NCBI GenBank assembly: GCA_902798745.1 | Contig: CADBXM010000005.1 | Location: forward strand, 29,768 to 93,767 | Reading direction: 5' to 3' | From: an uncultured Eubacteriales bacterium | Lineage (GTDB): Bacteria; Bacillota; Clostridia; Peptostreptococcales; Anaerovoracaceae | DNA length: 64,000 nucleotides | Part shown: piece by piece, positions 54,251 through 62,173 of the stretch | Numbering within the stretch: position 1 is the first letter of the stretch | How the letters are laid out: the number at the start of each line of letters is the position of its first letter | Made by a program: the position numbers and the translations under genes | Notes under the pieces: generated by a model | The model's database searches: none | What the model was told of the DNA's origin: nothing | What the model saw: only the letters and a program-made list of their open reading frames with translations

Positions 54251-54643
54251 CTATTTCTTCTCTTTGAGCATATCACGGATCTCTGTCAGTAGCTGTATGT
54301 CCTCTGGAACAGGTTCAGGCTCTGCAGGTGCTTCTTCCTCGCTCTTAAGCTCTTTTGCCTTGTTCATCGCCTTGATGATGAGGAACAATGTGAATGCAAC
54401 AAGCAGGAACTTGATGATAGCGTCGATGAGAGCGCCGAACATGATATTGGCCTCGCCAACCTGTACGCCCCATTTCGCGAAATCGATACCTCCGCAGATC
54501 ACTCCGATAAGCGGTGTAATGATACTATCAACAAGCGCAGTCACGATCGCTGTGAATGCTCCGCCGATGATGATACCGACGGCCATGTCCATTACATTGC
54601 CTCTGCTGATAAACTCTTTGAATTCCTTCATAAATGATTTCAT
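54251..54643 (-). CDS. mscL: Large-conductance mechanosensitive channel MscL
   Basis: A 130-residue osmotic-release channel. FKEFISRGNVMDMAVGIIIGGAFTAIVTALV is the N-terminal and first membrane helix, FGALIDAIIKFLLVAFTLFLIIKAMNK the second, and a short helical C-terminal bundle ends QLLTEIRDMLKEKK. The sequence is textbook MscL apart from a slightly Glu/Pro-rich linker near residues 98-112. GGAGG precedes the ATG. Last gene of a long minus-strand operon. Confidence 0.96.
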   Translation of the reverse strand: MKSFMKEFKEFISRGNVMDMAVGIIIGGAFTAIVTALVDSIITPLIGVICGGIDFAKWGVQVGEANIMFGALIDAIIKFLLVAFTLFLIIKAMNKAKELKSEEEAPAEPEPVPEDIQLLTEIRDMLKEKK

Positions 54644-54647
54644 TTGA

Positions 54648-55337
54648 TCAACCCTCCTTCTTAGTAATGCCCGGCTGCATATTTTGCGGCATCAGAGCAA
54701 GTATATCACAATCCAGTTTATATTCATCAGTATCAATGAAAAACCACTGAGCTATATTTACCTTCAGTCCTTTTTTGGAAGCCGCCTCCATGAACTGCTC
54801 AATGCTGTCAATGTGCGGAAAGTCAAAATTGAGAGTCTGAGAACGATAGTGCATAGGAAGCACCATCTTAGGCTTTGTCTTCTCGATGAGCTCCAGAGCC
54901 TCATTCCTGTCGTAAGTATAAACCCCTCCGACCGGGATCAAAGCTATGTCAGCGTCCTTGAGAAGAGCCATATTCTCTTCGGTCAAAAGATCTTCCAGCT
55001 TTTCACCGATATCACCGTAGTGGATCAGCTTCTCGCCTGTCTTTTTTCTTGTAATGATATGTATCCTGTTAGGCCCTCTCAAAGCGCCCTTCTCAGGATC
55101 GTGCCATGTGTCGATCCACGTCACATCAAACGGGCTTTCATCCATAGGCTCGACAGTGATGTGCTCGACTCCATGATGGTCGGCGTGCTCGTGCGAGCAA
55201 AGGACTTCGCTCGCGCTGTCGACGATCTTGCCGTAGCCGTCGACAGACCCGTGTCTATACGGGTCGAGCACGATCGAATACCCGGTCTCGTTGTCTCTTA
55301 TCTTGAAACACGCATGTCCTACATACTTGATCAGCAT
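54648..55337 (-). CDS. Metallo-beta-lactamase-fold hydrolase (UPF0173-like)
   Basis: A 229-residue cytoplasmic protein with the metal motif SHEHADHHG, VGHACFKIRD near the start, HYGDIGE and LPMHYRSQTL, the set found in UPF0173/YtkL-type MBL proteins. Substrate unknown; no secretion signal. It is 4 bases upstream of mscL and 32 after the lipid kinase gene. Confidence 0.85.
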   Translation of the reverse strand: MLIKYVGHACFKIRDNETGYSIVLDPYRHGSVDGYGKIVDSASEVLCSHEHADHHGVEHITVEPMDESPFDVTWIDTWHDPEKGALRGPNRIHIITRKKTGEKLIHYGDIGEKLEDLLTEENMALLKDADIALIPVGGVYTYDRNEALELIEKTKPKMVLPMHYRSQTLNFDFPHIDSIEQFMEAASKKGLKVNIAQWFFIDTDEYKLDCDILALMPQNMQPGITKKEG

Positions 55338-55369
55338 TTTATTCCCCTTTCCCGGGATCTCCGGGATCC

Positions 55370-56275
55370 CTATCTAATTATCTCGACCGCGGACCTGATA
55401 GTCTTTATCTCACATATAGCCGCGCCCTTTTCATACTCTCCGTCCAGGGTCCAGTGTACATCCTCTCCTATCTCGATCGTCACTTCTCCGGCAGAAAGTG
55501 TTTCTATCTGATTTGATTTGAAGCTTCCGCTGAGCATGCTCGCCGCTATATCACTTAGGGCGATTATGTCTTTAGGCATCTTCACCATCATTATTTCCAT
55601 GAGACCATCGTTCATGTCGACAGCGAGCCTATCAAGATGGAGTATGCCCCCTATCGATTTGGAATTACAGACGGCGCCGATGAGATAGTCACCTTCGAGC
55701 ACTTTCTCATCGGGAGTTCCTTTATCCGCCGTGACTCTCGCATGTATCGATTTGAGATTAGCAAGCTCTGTTACCCCACTCATAACATATGCGGCATGGC
55801 CGAAGATGTTTTTGAGATTCTGCGGCACCGAGTACGTCACCGAAGTGAATGCTCCGAAACTGGCTACGTAGCTGAAGTACCTGCCGTTGAAACTGCCTAT
55901 GTCGACCGGCTTCGCGCTGCCGTTGATTATGGTGTGGACACACTCGTTTATTCCTTTAGGAAGGCCTATCGAGTTCGCAAAGTCATTGGTGGAACCTGCA
56001 GGGATGTATCCGAGACGTGTTTTGTGTCCGCTCGAAATAAGCCCTTCTAATACCTCATTGAGCGTGCCGTCCCCTCCGGATACCACCACGGTGTCGACGC
56101 TGCTTCCGTATTCCGCTGCGAAATCCCTTGCATCTCCTCTTCCTGTGGTCATCAGCACCTCAGTCATATACCCCGCATTCGAGAATCCGCCTACGATCTC
56201 AGCAAGATGCTTTGGAGCCAGCATCGTTCCCGATTTAGGATTCATTATCAGCAGAAGTTTCTTCCTCTCTGACAT
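55370..56275 (-). CDS. Diacylglycerol/lipid kinase family protein (DgkB/YegS type)
   Basis: A 301-residue lipid kinase. LLLIMNPKSGTM begins the nucleotide-binding region and VVVSGGDGTLNEVLEGL contains the catalytic GGDGT; IPAGSTNDFANSIG follows. In Bacillota such enzymes recycle diacylglycerol into phosphatidic acid for lipid and lipoteichoic acid metabolism, though some family members are uncharacterised. GGAGG lies 9 bases upstream of the ATG, within the YihY gene, and the two genes overlap by 41 bases out of frame. Confidence 0.9.
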   Translation of the reverse strand: MSERKKLLLIMNPKSGTMLAPKHLAEIVGGFSNAGYMTEVLMTTGRGDARDFAAEYGSSVDTVVVSGGDGTLNEVLEGLISSGHKTRLGYIPAGSTNDFANSIGLPKGINECVHTIINGSAKPVDIGSFNGRYFSYVASFGAFTSVTYSVPQNLKNIFGHAAYVMSGVTELANLKSIHARVTADKGTPDEKVLEGDYLIGAVCNSKSIGGILHLDRLAVDMNDGLMEIMMVKMPKDIIALSDIAASMLSGSFKSNQIETLSAGEVTIEIGEDVHWTLDGEYEKGAAICEIKTIRSAVEIIR

Positions 56276-57416
56276 CTGTCATGTCCTCCGTTTCAGCCTT
56301 GACCTCAGCCTCGGCGATCATTTTTTCTTCGACTTTCTGTCTCAGACTTCTTTCAGCAACCAGCTCGTCGATCTCGCGCTCACGCTTCTCTTGATATCCC
56401 GGATCGAACTTTCTGGACATCCTTACAGCGATACTGTCAAGACTTCTGTCTGCCAGATCATATTCTCCGTAAATGAGCTTGTTCCACATCTCTTCGCCCC
56501 TGTCGCCATACTGTTTCAGCACATATGACTTTATCTTCTCAGGGCTAAGCCTATCTCTTCTAAGCTGTATATCCCAGGATTTGTTGAACATCATACCTAT
56601 GCAGAGCACCCAGCTTATAAGGTAGAACCACAGCATCATGGCTACGATATTTGAAAAAGCTCCATAAAGGATGTTGTAATTTGTCGCTCTTTCGATATAG
56701 AGGGAATAGATCCATGTCACCAGCACAAGTCCTATGGTGGCCAGCACGGAGCCCGGAAGCACGGCTTTGATCGGTACTCGGATCCTCGGGAGCACATAGT
56801 ATATAAGCAGTATGATCAGGAAGAACATCACTGTCAGAAGCGGTGTCCTGAGTCTCATGATCACAGCGTATATCTCAGGTCTCTGCAGGACCTTCTGAGC
56901 TATCAGTTCGCCGTAAACATATACTATGAGTACCATAGCAACGGAAAAGATAAGGATCAGCGCCATCGGTATGGCCTTGAGACGTTCAGCAAAATAGCTG
57001 TATCTGTACTTGCCGTTGGTAAGGGTATAAGTGGTGAGCCTCGAAAGCGAAAATGAAAGGGATGAACTCGCCCAGAGCACGAGTATTATCATGATGAAAT
57101 TGCTTATGCCCGTGGAAGACGCCGATAGCAGACTCTCCAAAAAACTGCTCATGTGATTCGAAAGATGCGTGTTCAACCAGTCCCGCACGAAATCCATCGA
57201 GATATCGAATATGCCTAGCACCTGAGTAAGCACTATCAGCATAGGCACTGCTGACATCAAAAAGAAATAAGCCAGCATCCCGGCAAATCCGGCATAATAC
57301 TGGTCATCAAACTGCCTCCATACATGGAAGCCCATCTTGACCAGTCTCTCCCAGGTAATCGGGATCTTCTTTTCTTCTTCTATTTTATCCTGCGTTTTGT
57401 TACTATTGTCGCTCAT
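56235..57416 (-). CDS. YihY/BrkB-family membrane protein
   Basis: A 393-residue membrane protein with six predicted helices: the first around 40-62 (YYAGFAGMLAYFFLMSAVPML), then near 108, 153, 196, 222 and 253. FYLISWVLCIGMMFN is a common end of the core. A cytoplasmic C-terminal region of about 110 residues, with many charges and a Glu-rich end, follows. The family was once called ribonuclease BN, but a nuclease role is not supported; its function is unclear. Weak ribosome site; 20 bases after the XTP pyrophosphatase gene. Confidence 0.88.
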   Translation of the reverse strand: MSDNSNKTQDKIEEEKKIPITWERLVKMGFHVWRQFDDQYYAGFAGMLAYFFLMSAVPMLIVLTQVLGIFDISMDFVRDWLNTHLSNHMSSFLESLLSASSTGISNFIMIILVLWASSSLSFSLSRLTTYTLTNGKYRYSYFAERLKAIPMALILIFSVAMVLIVYVYGELIAQKVLQRPEIYAVIMRLRTPLLTVMFFLIILLIYYVLPRIRVPIKAVLPGSVLATIGLVLVTWIYSLYIERATNYNILYGAFSNIVAMMLWFYLISWVLCIGMMFNKSWDIQLRRDRLSPEKIKSYVLKQYGDRGEEMWNKLIYGEYDLADRSLDSIAVRMSRKFDPGYQEKREREIDELVAERSLRQKVEEKMIAEAEVKAETEDMTDVREEETSADNES

Positions 57417-57436
57417 AGTCTGCGATCCGGCTCTGC

Positions 57437-58054
57437 CTATCCAAGCAGCTTCTCCAGTTCATCAAGAGCTCTTGCTCTGTGACTGATGCGGTTCTTTGCC
57501 TCAGGCGCCATTTCGGCGAATGTTTCATCATAACCGTCAGGTATAAACAGAGGATCGTATCCAAAGCCTCTGCTGCCACGCTGTTCGCCTATTATGCGTC
57601 CTTCACACTCACCTCTTGCTATCAGTCTGCTGCCATCCGGCCATATCATGGTAATGACCGTGACAAACCTTGCTCCTCTTTTGCTTTCCGGCACTCCTTC
57701 AAGAGCGTCTAACAGCTTAACGTTATTGTCTTCATATGTACAGCCCTCGCCGGCATAGCGAGCGCTGTAAACACCCGGAGCTCCGTCAAGAGCGTCCACC
57801 ATGAGCCCTGAATCATCGGCGATGACCGGGCTGTCTTTGTATTTATCAAGAGTTGGGTCCGCAGCGATCATATCGATAATGGCACTCGCCTTGATAAATG
57901 AGTTTTCCTCAAATGTGGTCCCGGTCTCTTCTATATCATCAGTTGGGATCCCTGCTTCGTCTCTTGAGATCACCGAAAAATCGTACTTCTCGAGTATAGC
58001 CTGGATCTCTCTGATCTTGTTCTTGTTCTGTGATGCTAATATCGCTGTCTTCAT
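57437..58054 (-). CDS. XTP/dITP diphosphatase (RdgB/HAM1)
   Basis: Removes deaminated purine nucleoside triphosphates. The 205-residue protein has ILASQNKNKIREIQAIL at the start, the VIADDSGLMVDALDGAPGVYSARYAG block in the middle and GFGYDPLFIPDG and SHRARALDELEKL near the end, all typical. It lies 9 bases after scfB and 20 before yihY. Confidence 0.94.
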   Translation of the reverse strand: MKTAILASQNKNKIREIQAILEKYDFSVISRDEAGIPTDDIEETGTTFEENSFIKASAIIDMIAADPTLDKYKDSPVIADDSGLMVDALDGAPGVYSARYAGEGCTYEDNNVKLLDALEGVPESKRGARFVTVITMIWPDGSRLIARGECEGRIIGEQRGSRGFGYDPLFIPDGYDETFAEMAPEAKNRISHRARALDELEKLLG

Positions 58055-58063
58055 GTTGCTATT

Positions 58064-59497
58064 TTACCATTCTTCGCGCGCGACTGCCATCATAAGGGCG
58101 CATTCGATGCGTTTCCTGTGCAACTTGCATCCAAACTCGTACACCTTGTTGATATCCCCATTCGAATGATAGTTATTGGCCGCGCAGCCTCCCGCGCAGT
58201 ATAGCCTGGCCCAACAGTCCTTACATTTATCTCTTGTATATATGTTGTTCGCTCCCGCAAAGATATCAACTGTTTCAGGCTTAGTGATACCTTCGTATAT
58301 GTTGCCGACTATCATATCATCATCCCCTACGAATTGATGACATGGATAAAGGTCTCCGGTTGGAGTCACCGCCAGATATTCTGTCGCCACACCGCAGCCC
58401 GCGACTCTCTTATATATGCAAGGACCACCTGTAAGGTCGACCGTATAGTGGTAGAAGTTGAATCCCTCTCCGGCCTTCTCTCTTTTTAGCATTTCAAGAG
58501 CAAGCTTTTCATATTCCTCGTAAAGCTTAGGTAGATCGTCCTCGCTCAGAGCATATGGAGCCGAAGGATCTGCAACGACAGGCTCTATGGACGTTTCCCT
58601 GAACCCGAGATCAGCCATCGCGAGCACATCGGCGCAGAAATCCTTGTTATATGCCGTATATGTTCCTCTCATATAGTACTCTGAGGAGCGTCTCTCTGCT
58701 CCCTCTTCTGTTCGCGATTCTACAAGAGCTTTGAAATTATCCATTATGGCATCATAGGTGCCCTCGCCCGACTTGGAGTGGCGCATGCGGTCATGCGTCT
58801 CACGCCTTCCGTCCATGCTGAGGACCACATTGCCCATCTCGCGATCGGTAAACTCGATGACGTCTTCATCTATAAGGACACCATTGGTAGTCAGAGTAAA
58901 ATTGAATATCTTATCGGTCTTTTTCTCCAGTTCCCTGCCGTAAGCGACTATCTCTTTGCATACATCCCAGTTTATAAGTGGTTCGCCACCGAAGAAGTCC
59001 ACTTCAAGATGGCGTCTTGAGCCGCTGTTCTCAACCAGATAGTCCAGCGCGCGCTTGCCGACTTCTGCGCTCATGATGCCGCTCTTTCCGGAGTAATCGC
59101 CCTTTCCTGCGAAACAATACTCGCAATCCATGTTGCAGCCGTGAGCTACGTGGAGACATATCGCCTTCAGTACGGACTGTTTCAGCTTTATCTCATCGGC
59201 AGCAGCTTCAAACGGATCTTCGCTCCAAAGCTGGCCGGCTTCGCAAAGCTCAGCCAGATCTTCCAGAGTCTCAACGGCATCGTCATGCGAGATCCCATTC
59301 GCAAGGACTGCATCAGACGCGATCTTTTCGAGGGCTTTTGTATCCCCGAACAAATCCTTTGCGCCAGCGCTCTTTTCGCTGATGGCGGCATCGCACTTTT
59401 CGATGATATCAAAGGCGACATCATCTACCGAATGCACTGCCCCGCTAGCAGCGTCCACCACTATATTGAAACCGTTTAATTTGTATAAATGTATCAT
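58064..59497 (-). CDS. scfB: SCIFF peptide radical SAM maturase
   Basis: Radical SAM/SPASM enzyme of 477 residues that installs a thioether bridge in the SCIFF peptide. The N-terminal about 100 residues (MIHLYKLNGFNIVVDAASGA) form the precursor-binding region. The CxxxCxxC cluster site is CNMDCEYC (Cys121, 125, 128), DFFGGEPL follows, and the SPASM region is cysteine-rich (CGVATEY, LYPCHQF, CKDCWARLYCAGGCAANNY). The frame runs to 59593, but family members start MIH; the ATG at 59497 has AAAAGG nearby. The precursor gene lies 262 bases upstream, with a terminator and a long inverted repeat between. Confidence 0.93.
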   Translation of the reverse strand: MIHLYKLNGFNIVVDAASGAVHSVDDVAFDIIEKCDAAISEKSAGAKDLFGDTKALEKIASDAVLANGISHDDAVETLEDLAELCEAGQLWSEDPFEAAADEIKLKQSVLKAICLHVAHGCNMDCEYCFAGKGDYSGKSGIMSAEVGKRALDYLVENSGSRRHLEVDFFGGEPLINWDVCKEIVAYGRELEKKTDKIFNFTLTTNGVLIDEDVIEFTDREMGNVVLSMDGRRETHDRMRHSKSGEGTYDAIMDNFKALVESRTEEGAERRSSEYYMRGTYTAYNKDFCADVLAMADLGFRETSIEPVVADPSAPYALSEDDLPKLYEEYEKLALEMLKREKAGEGFNFYHYTVDLTGGPCIYKRVAGCGVATEYLAVTPTGDLYPCHQFVGDDDMIVGNIYEGITKPETVDIFAGANNIYTRDKCKDCWARLYCAGGCAANNYHSNGDINKVYEFGCKLHRKRIECALMMAVAREEW

Positions 59498-59513
59498 TCT
59501 TACCTTTTTCATT

Positions 59514-59707
59514 AAGTGTGTGAATATACGGCGCCGATTTTGCATGGAGGAGCCGCTCCGGGATCGCGCGACGAGGCTGCAGGCGATTGGCAAGGAGCCG
59601 GCCGTCGCAAGCGAAGCGTCAGACTAGGCTCCCCAAGAGACAAAGCCGAGCGAGCAGCGATCCCCGGCGAGGGAATACCAAAATCGAAGGCGTATACGCA
59701 TACACTT
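59514..59707. repeat. Long GC-rich inverted-repeat element between scfA and scfB
   Basis: The outer arms 59514-59541 and 59679-59707 are imperfect inverted copies (both contain ATACG-type sequence followed by CGATTTTG in arm orientation). Inside, GGGATCGC (59560-59567) pairs with GCGATCCC (59657-59664), and GGAGCC with GGCTCC further in. The whole 194 bases could fold into one branched hairpin and is much richer in G+C than its surroundings. It could be a MITE-like insertion or a structured RNA in the scfB leader. No coding frame here is credible. Confidence 0.65.
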
Positions 59708-59720
59708 TCTTTATATACGA

Positions 59721-59748
59721 AAAAAACGGCGCTGCATCAGCAGCGCCG
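59721..59748 (-). terminator. Terminator of scfA
   Basis: CGGCGCTGC pairs with GCAGCGCCG (59727-59748) around a four-base loop, followed on the minus strand by six T residues (59721-59726), 12 bases past the scfA stop. Confidence 0.9.
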
Positions 59749-59759
59749 CCATAAGCCAC

Positions 59760-59909
59760 TTACTTGTCCTTGCGCTGCTCGCAGTGCTGATTGGCAACGC
59801 TGCAGGATGTCTTGCTTGCGGACTGGCAGGAAGTCTGGCACTCGCCGCATCCGCCTGTCAGCTTTGACTTATTCATATCTCTTGTTGTAATAGTCTTGAT
59901 CCTCTTCAT
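59760..59909 (-). CDS. scfA: SCIFF peptide precursor (variant with five cysteines)
   Basis: A 49-residue ribosomal peptide precursor, the substrate of the maturase encoded downstream. The N-terminal leader is MKRIKTITTRDMNKSK, and the core runs GGCGECQTSC, QSASKTSC, SVANQHC. The usual pattern is six cysteines; here Cys21, 24, 28, 36 and 43 are present but position 32 is Ser (codon AGC) and position 37 is Ser. As I recall, characterised SCIFF peptides form their thioether between Cys32 and Thr37, so both sites differ. GGAGGGG lies 8 bases before the ATG. It is too short for usual gene finding. Strong own promoter and terminator. Confidence 0.9.
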   Translation of the reverse strand: MKRIKTITTRDMNKSKLTGGCGECQTSCQSASKTSCSVANQHCEQRKDK

Positions 59910-59942
59910 TGTATTTCCCCTCCGTGTTTTTACTACCTGTGT

Positions 59943-59971
59943 AGAATATCATTCTGTCCCGGTACTGTCAA
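59943..59971 (-). promoter_or_regulatory. scfA promoter
   Basis: A consensus -35 TTGACA (59966-59971) and -10 TATTCT (59943-59948) are 17 bases apart on the minus strand, giving a short leader of about 25-30 bases before scfA. It is among the best promoters in the window. Confidence 0.75.
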
Positions 59972-59978
59972 CGCTTTC

Positions 59979-61001
59979 TCACTTTCCTCCAAAGAGCTTT
60001 CCCAGTACGGAGAGCTTCTTATCAGCTTCTTCTTCGACGACCGGGGCTCCTGCATCCGCAGGTTTATCTTCATAAGCGAATGATGTCATTGCAGGCTCTT
60101 CGAATACCGCCTCAGGCTCAGGTTCCCTGTCCGGTTTAGGTATCTCGATAGTGTCTCTGCTTGCAAGCTCAACTTTGTTGGCTTCCTTAACTTCTTCCTC
60201 TTCAGGCTTGTTCAGCTTTTCTTTATCGCTTGCCTCAGCAGCTCTGATATTGAAGGTAAATACAGCTTCCTTCTTCATGTCTCTGTTGACGATACGGATC
60301 CTGTCTGCCTTGCCTTCTGTGCTGTCGGCCTTGACAAGGATATCCCTTGACTCGCCTGCCGCTATATCAAGTGTCACATCCTGGCCCGGCTTAGGAGGAA
60401 GATCCCAGTTTCTGGTGTCAGGATTGTATGCGGTGTGGAAGAATCTCACCTTTCCCACCGTTACTTCTATATGATAGATGCAGTCTTGCTTGACGCTTGG
60501 AAGCAGACATTCGCTCTGTTTGTCTCCCAACTGCCCTCTCAAATTGACAAGTCCGTTCGCTGTCCTGTATACGAGGCCTCTATACTCGTTCTTGGAATTG
60601 GCAGCCTCACTTACGATCACCACGTCACAAGGAGCGTTATTGATAACATACTCTGTAGTCGAACCGATAGCGCTCAGCATGTCAGCCTTGGATGACTTTG
60701 TCATGATTATCAGGTTAGCTCCGATCTCGCGAGCAGTTCTTGTGATACGCAGGCCGGCCTTTCCTACAGCGGATATGGTGCTCGTCTTATAATCTTCGAG
60801 CGTCTGAGCGATGAGTTCAAGTTTCTCATCCAGTTCTTTTAGGGCCTGAGTCTCTGCTTCGGATTTGACCGAATAGCCGAGTCTTTCGTCTACCATCATA
60901 AGCACCAGCTCAGCATCGCTAGGTGGGTAGTGCTTTCTTGTGTAATGAAGAGCTTTCAGGCTTCTTTCTGTATCTTCAAGTGGCAGGAGTATTTTTTTCA
61001 T
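59979..61001 (-). CDS. Universal stress protein domain with unusual C-terminal extension
   Basis: A 340-residue protein. Residues 1-140 are a UspA-type domain (KKILLPLEDTERSLKALHY, LIIMTKSSKADMLSAIGSTTEYVINNAPCDVVIV), including the nucleotide-binding G-x9-GS-like end. Residues about 145-265 form a separate, probably beta-rich domain of unknown type (VYRTANGLVNLRGQLGD, TLDIAAGESRDILVKAD). The last 75 residues are acidic and proline-rich and end GKLFGGK. The frame reaches 61022, but AGGAAAAGG directly precedes the ATG at 61001. Next gene upstream ends 67 bases away. Confidence 0.75.
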   Translation of the reverse strand: MKKILLPLEDTERSLKALHYTRKHYPPSDAELVLMMVDERLGYSVKSEAETQALKELDEKLELIAQTLEDYKTSTISAVGKAGLRITRTAREIGANLIIMTKSSKADMLSAIGSTTEYVINNAPCDVVIVSEAANSKNEYRGLVYRTANGLVNLRGQLGDKQSECLLPSVKQDCIYHIEVTVGKVRFFHTAYNPDTRNWDLPPKPGQDVTLDIAAGESRDILVKADSTEGKADRIRIVNRDMKKEAVFTFNIRAAEASDKEKLNKPEEEEVKEANKVELASRDTIEIPKPDREPEPEAVFEEPAMTSFAYEDKPADAGAPVVEEEADKKLSVLGKLFGGK

Positions 61002-61068
61002 TTCCTTTTCCTCATACCTCATTATTGTACGATATTTGTTGACATATTATTTTAGCACAGAACAGGCT

Positions 61069-62151
61069 CTATTTCAAAAACCTGCTGTTGATGGTCAGGA
61101 TAAACACCTCAAGAATGGCGTAGAGCACCAGATAATCGTCATCGTATGAAAGGACGATGTCGTTACGGCGTTTGCCCAGCCCTTCGAAAATGAGCTTTGG
61201 CGACCCTCCGATCAACGCCATTAGCTTGCCGTCCTTTTCTATCCTGTAATTGCATGAAATATTGCCTCTTCTGCACGCAGGGAAAAGACTGATCCTGAAT
61301 GAGCCGTCCTCGGTCTCGGCTATAAATCCATCTCCGGCCCTGTCCCTGAACCTTCTGATCTCCCCGAAGTGCTCTCCGTTGGCAGTCAGTTCAAAGCCGG
61401 CTCTGTCGGCAGGCTCGTCCCTCTTGTTGAAAGCATGAGGTATAACAGCAGCCATTTCATCGTCATCGGCATCATAGACAGCAGAACTGAACGGATGAAG
61501 TGAGGCTTCCACTCTAAGGACATCGTTTCCTTCCGAGTCCTTGAACCAGCCTTCTTCCGAATTGTGATAATAAAACTTGTATTCTTCAAGATTTGCCGGG
61601 ACAGTGACGTTTTCCCCCGCTGCGATCCTTTTGATGAGATCGCAGAGATGGTCGAGCATCACAGTCGAAGCAAGCTTGAAGCTCGCGTAGATAGCGTATC
61701 TTTCCGGCGTAGCATCGTATTCTGCCGGATTGATCAGCCCGTCAAATCTGTACTCATTCTTCTCGTCGCGAACGATCTTGTCCATCTGCATCGTGTGCTT
61801 GAGAACGATGCTCGATCCTTTTTTTGCGATCACGATGCAATCCCAAAATACATTCGGTCCGATAATGATGCAGTCGCCTTTGAAGTCACTATGTCCGCCA
61901 AGCCATGGCTTTCCTATCGGTGTATCCATGCCCTTGATCTTTTCGTATAGATCTTCAATGCTTATATTGGCTTTTATTTGCTTCTCATATAGGCTCCTGT
62001 CATTGAAGTTGCCACGTCCTCTTAAATAAAATATGCCGAATCCGATCAGCGCTACGATACCGCCAAAGACCACGTGGCCAGACAACATGGAAATAAACCC
62101 TATGACCAGCCAGATGATCGCTGCTACTGTTAGCATTCTGTCTTGTTTCAT
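61069..62151 (-). CDS. Membrane protein of unknown function
   Basis: A 360-residue protein I cannot assign. Two hydrophobic helices (about 8-26 and 30-45) are followed by RGRGNFNDRS and a cytoplasmic region of about 310 residues. The middle part has alternating hydrophobic and charged strands; the last 110 residues (NGEHFGEIRRFRDRAGDGFI, then YRIEKDGKLMALIGG) look beta-rich, and the protein ends in a hydrophobic stretch (LVLYAILEVFILTINSRF) that could be a third membrane or amphipathic segment. GGAGGG precedes the ATG at 62151; the longer frame to 62235 overlaps the mutase and is rejected. It is 22 bases after the phosphohexomutase gene. Confidence 0.6.
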   Translation of the reverse strand: MKQDRMLTVAAIIWLVIGFISMLSGHVVFGGIVALIGFGIFYLRGRGNFNDRSLYEKQIKANISIEDLYEKIKGMDTPIGKPWLGGHSDFKGDCIIIGPNVFWDCIVIAKKGSSIVLKHTMQMDKIVRDEKNEYRFDGLINPAEYDATPERYAIYASFKLASTVMLDHLCDLIKRIAAGENVTVPANLEEYKFYYHNSEEGWFKDSEGNDVLRVEASLHPFSSAVYDADDDEMAAVIPHAFNKRDEPADRAGFELTANGEHFGEIRRFRDRAGDGFIAETEDGSFRISLFPACRRGNISCNYRIEKDGKLMALIGGSPKLIFEGLGKRRNDIVLSYDDDYLVLYAILEVFILTINSRFLK

Positions 62152-62173
62152 ATGTCCCTCCGGGTATCGCCCG

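Noticed and set aside
59514-59707. SRP RNA, tmRNA, 6S RNA or RNase P RNA in the GC-rich block
   Set aside because: None of the conserved core sequences of these RNAs is visible; the block is best described as an inverted-repeat element.
59516-59890. 124-codon plus-strand open frame over the scfA region and inverted repeat
   Set aside because: It is antisense to scfA and runs through the palindromic element; no ribosome site, and composition is Arg/Ala-rich as expected from GC-rich noncoding DNA.
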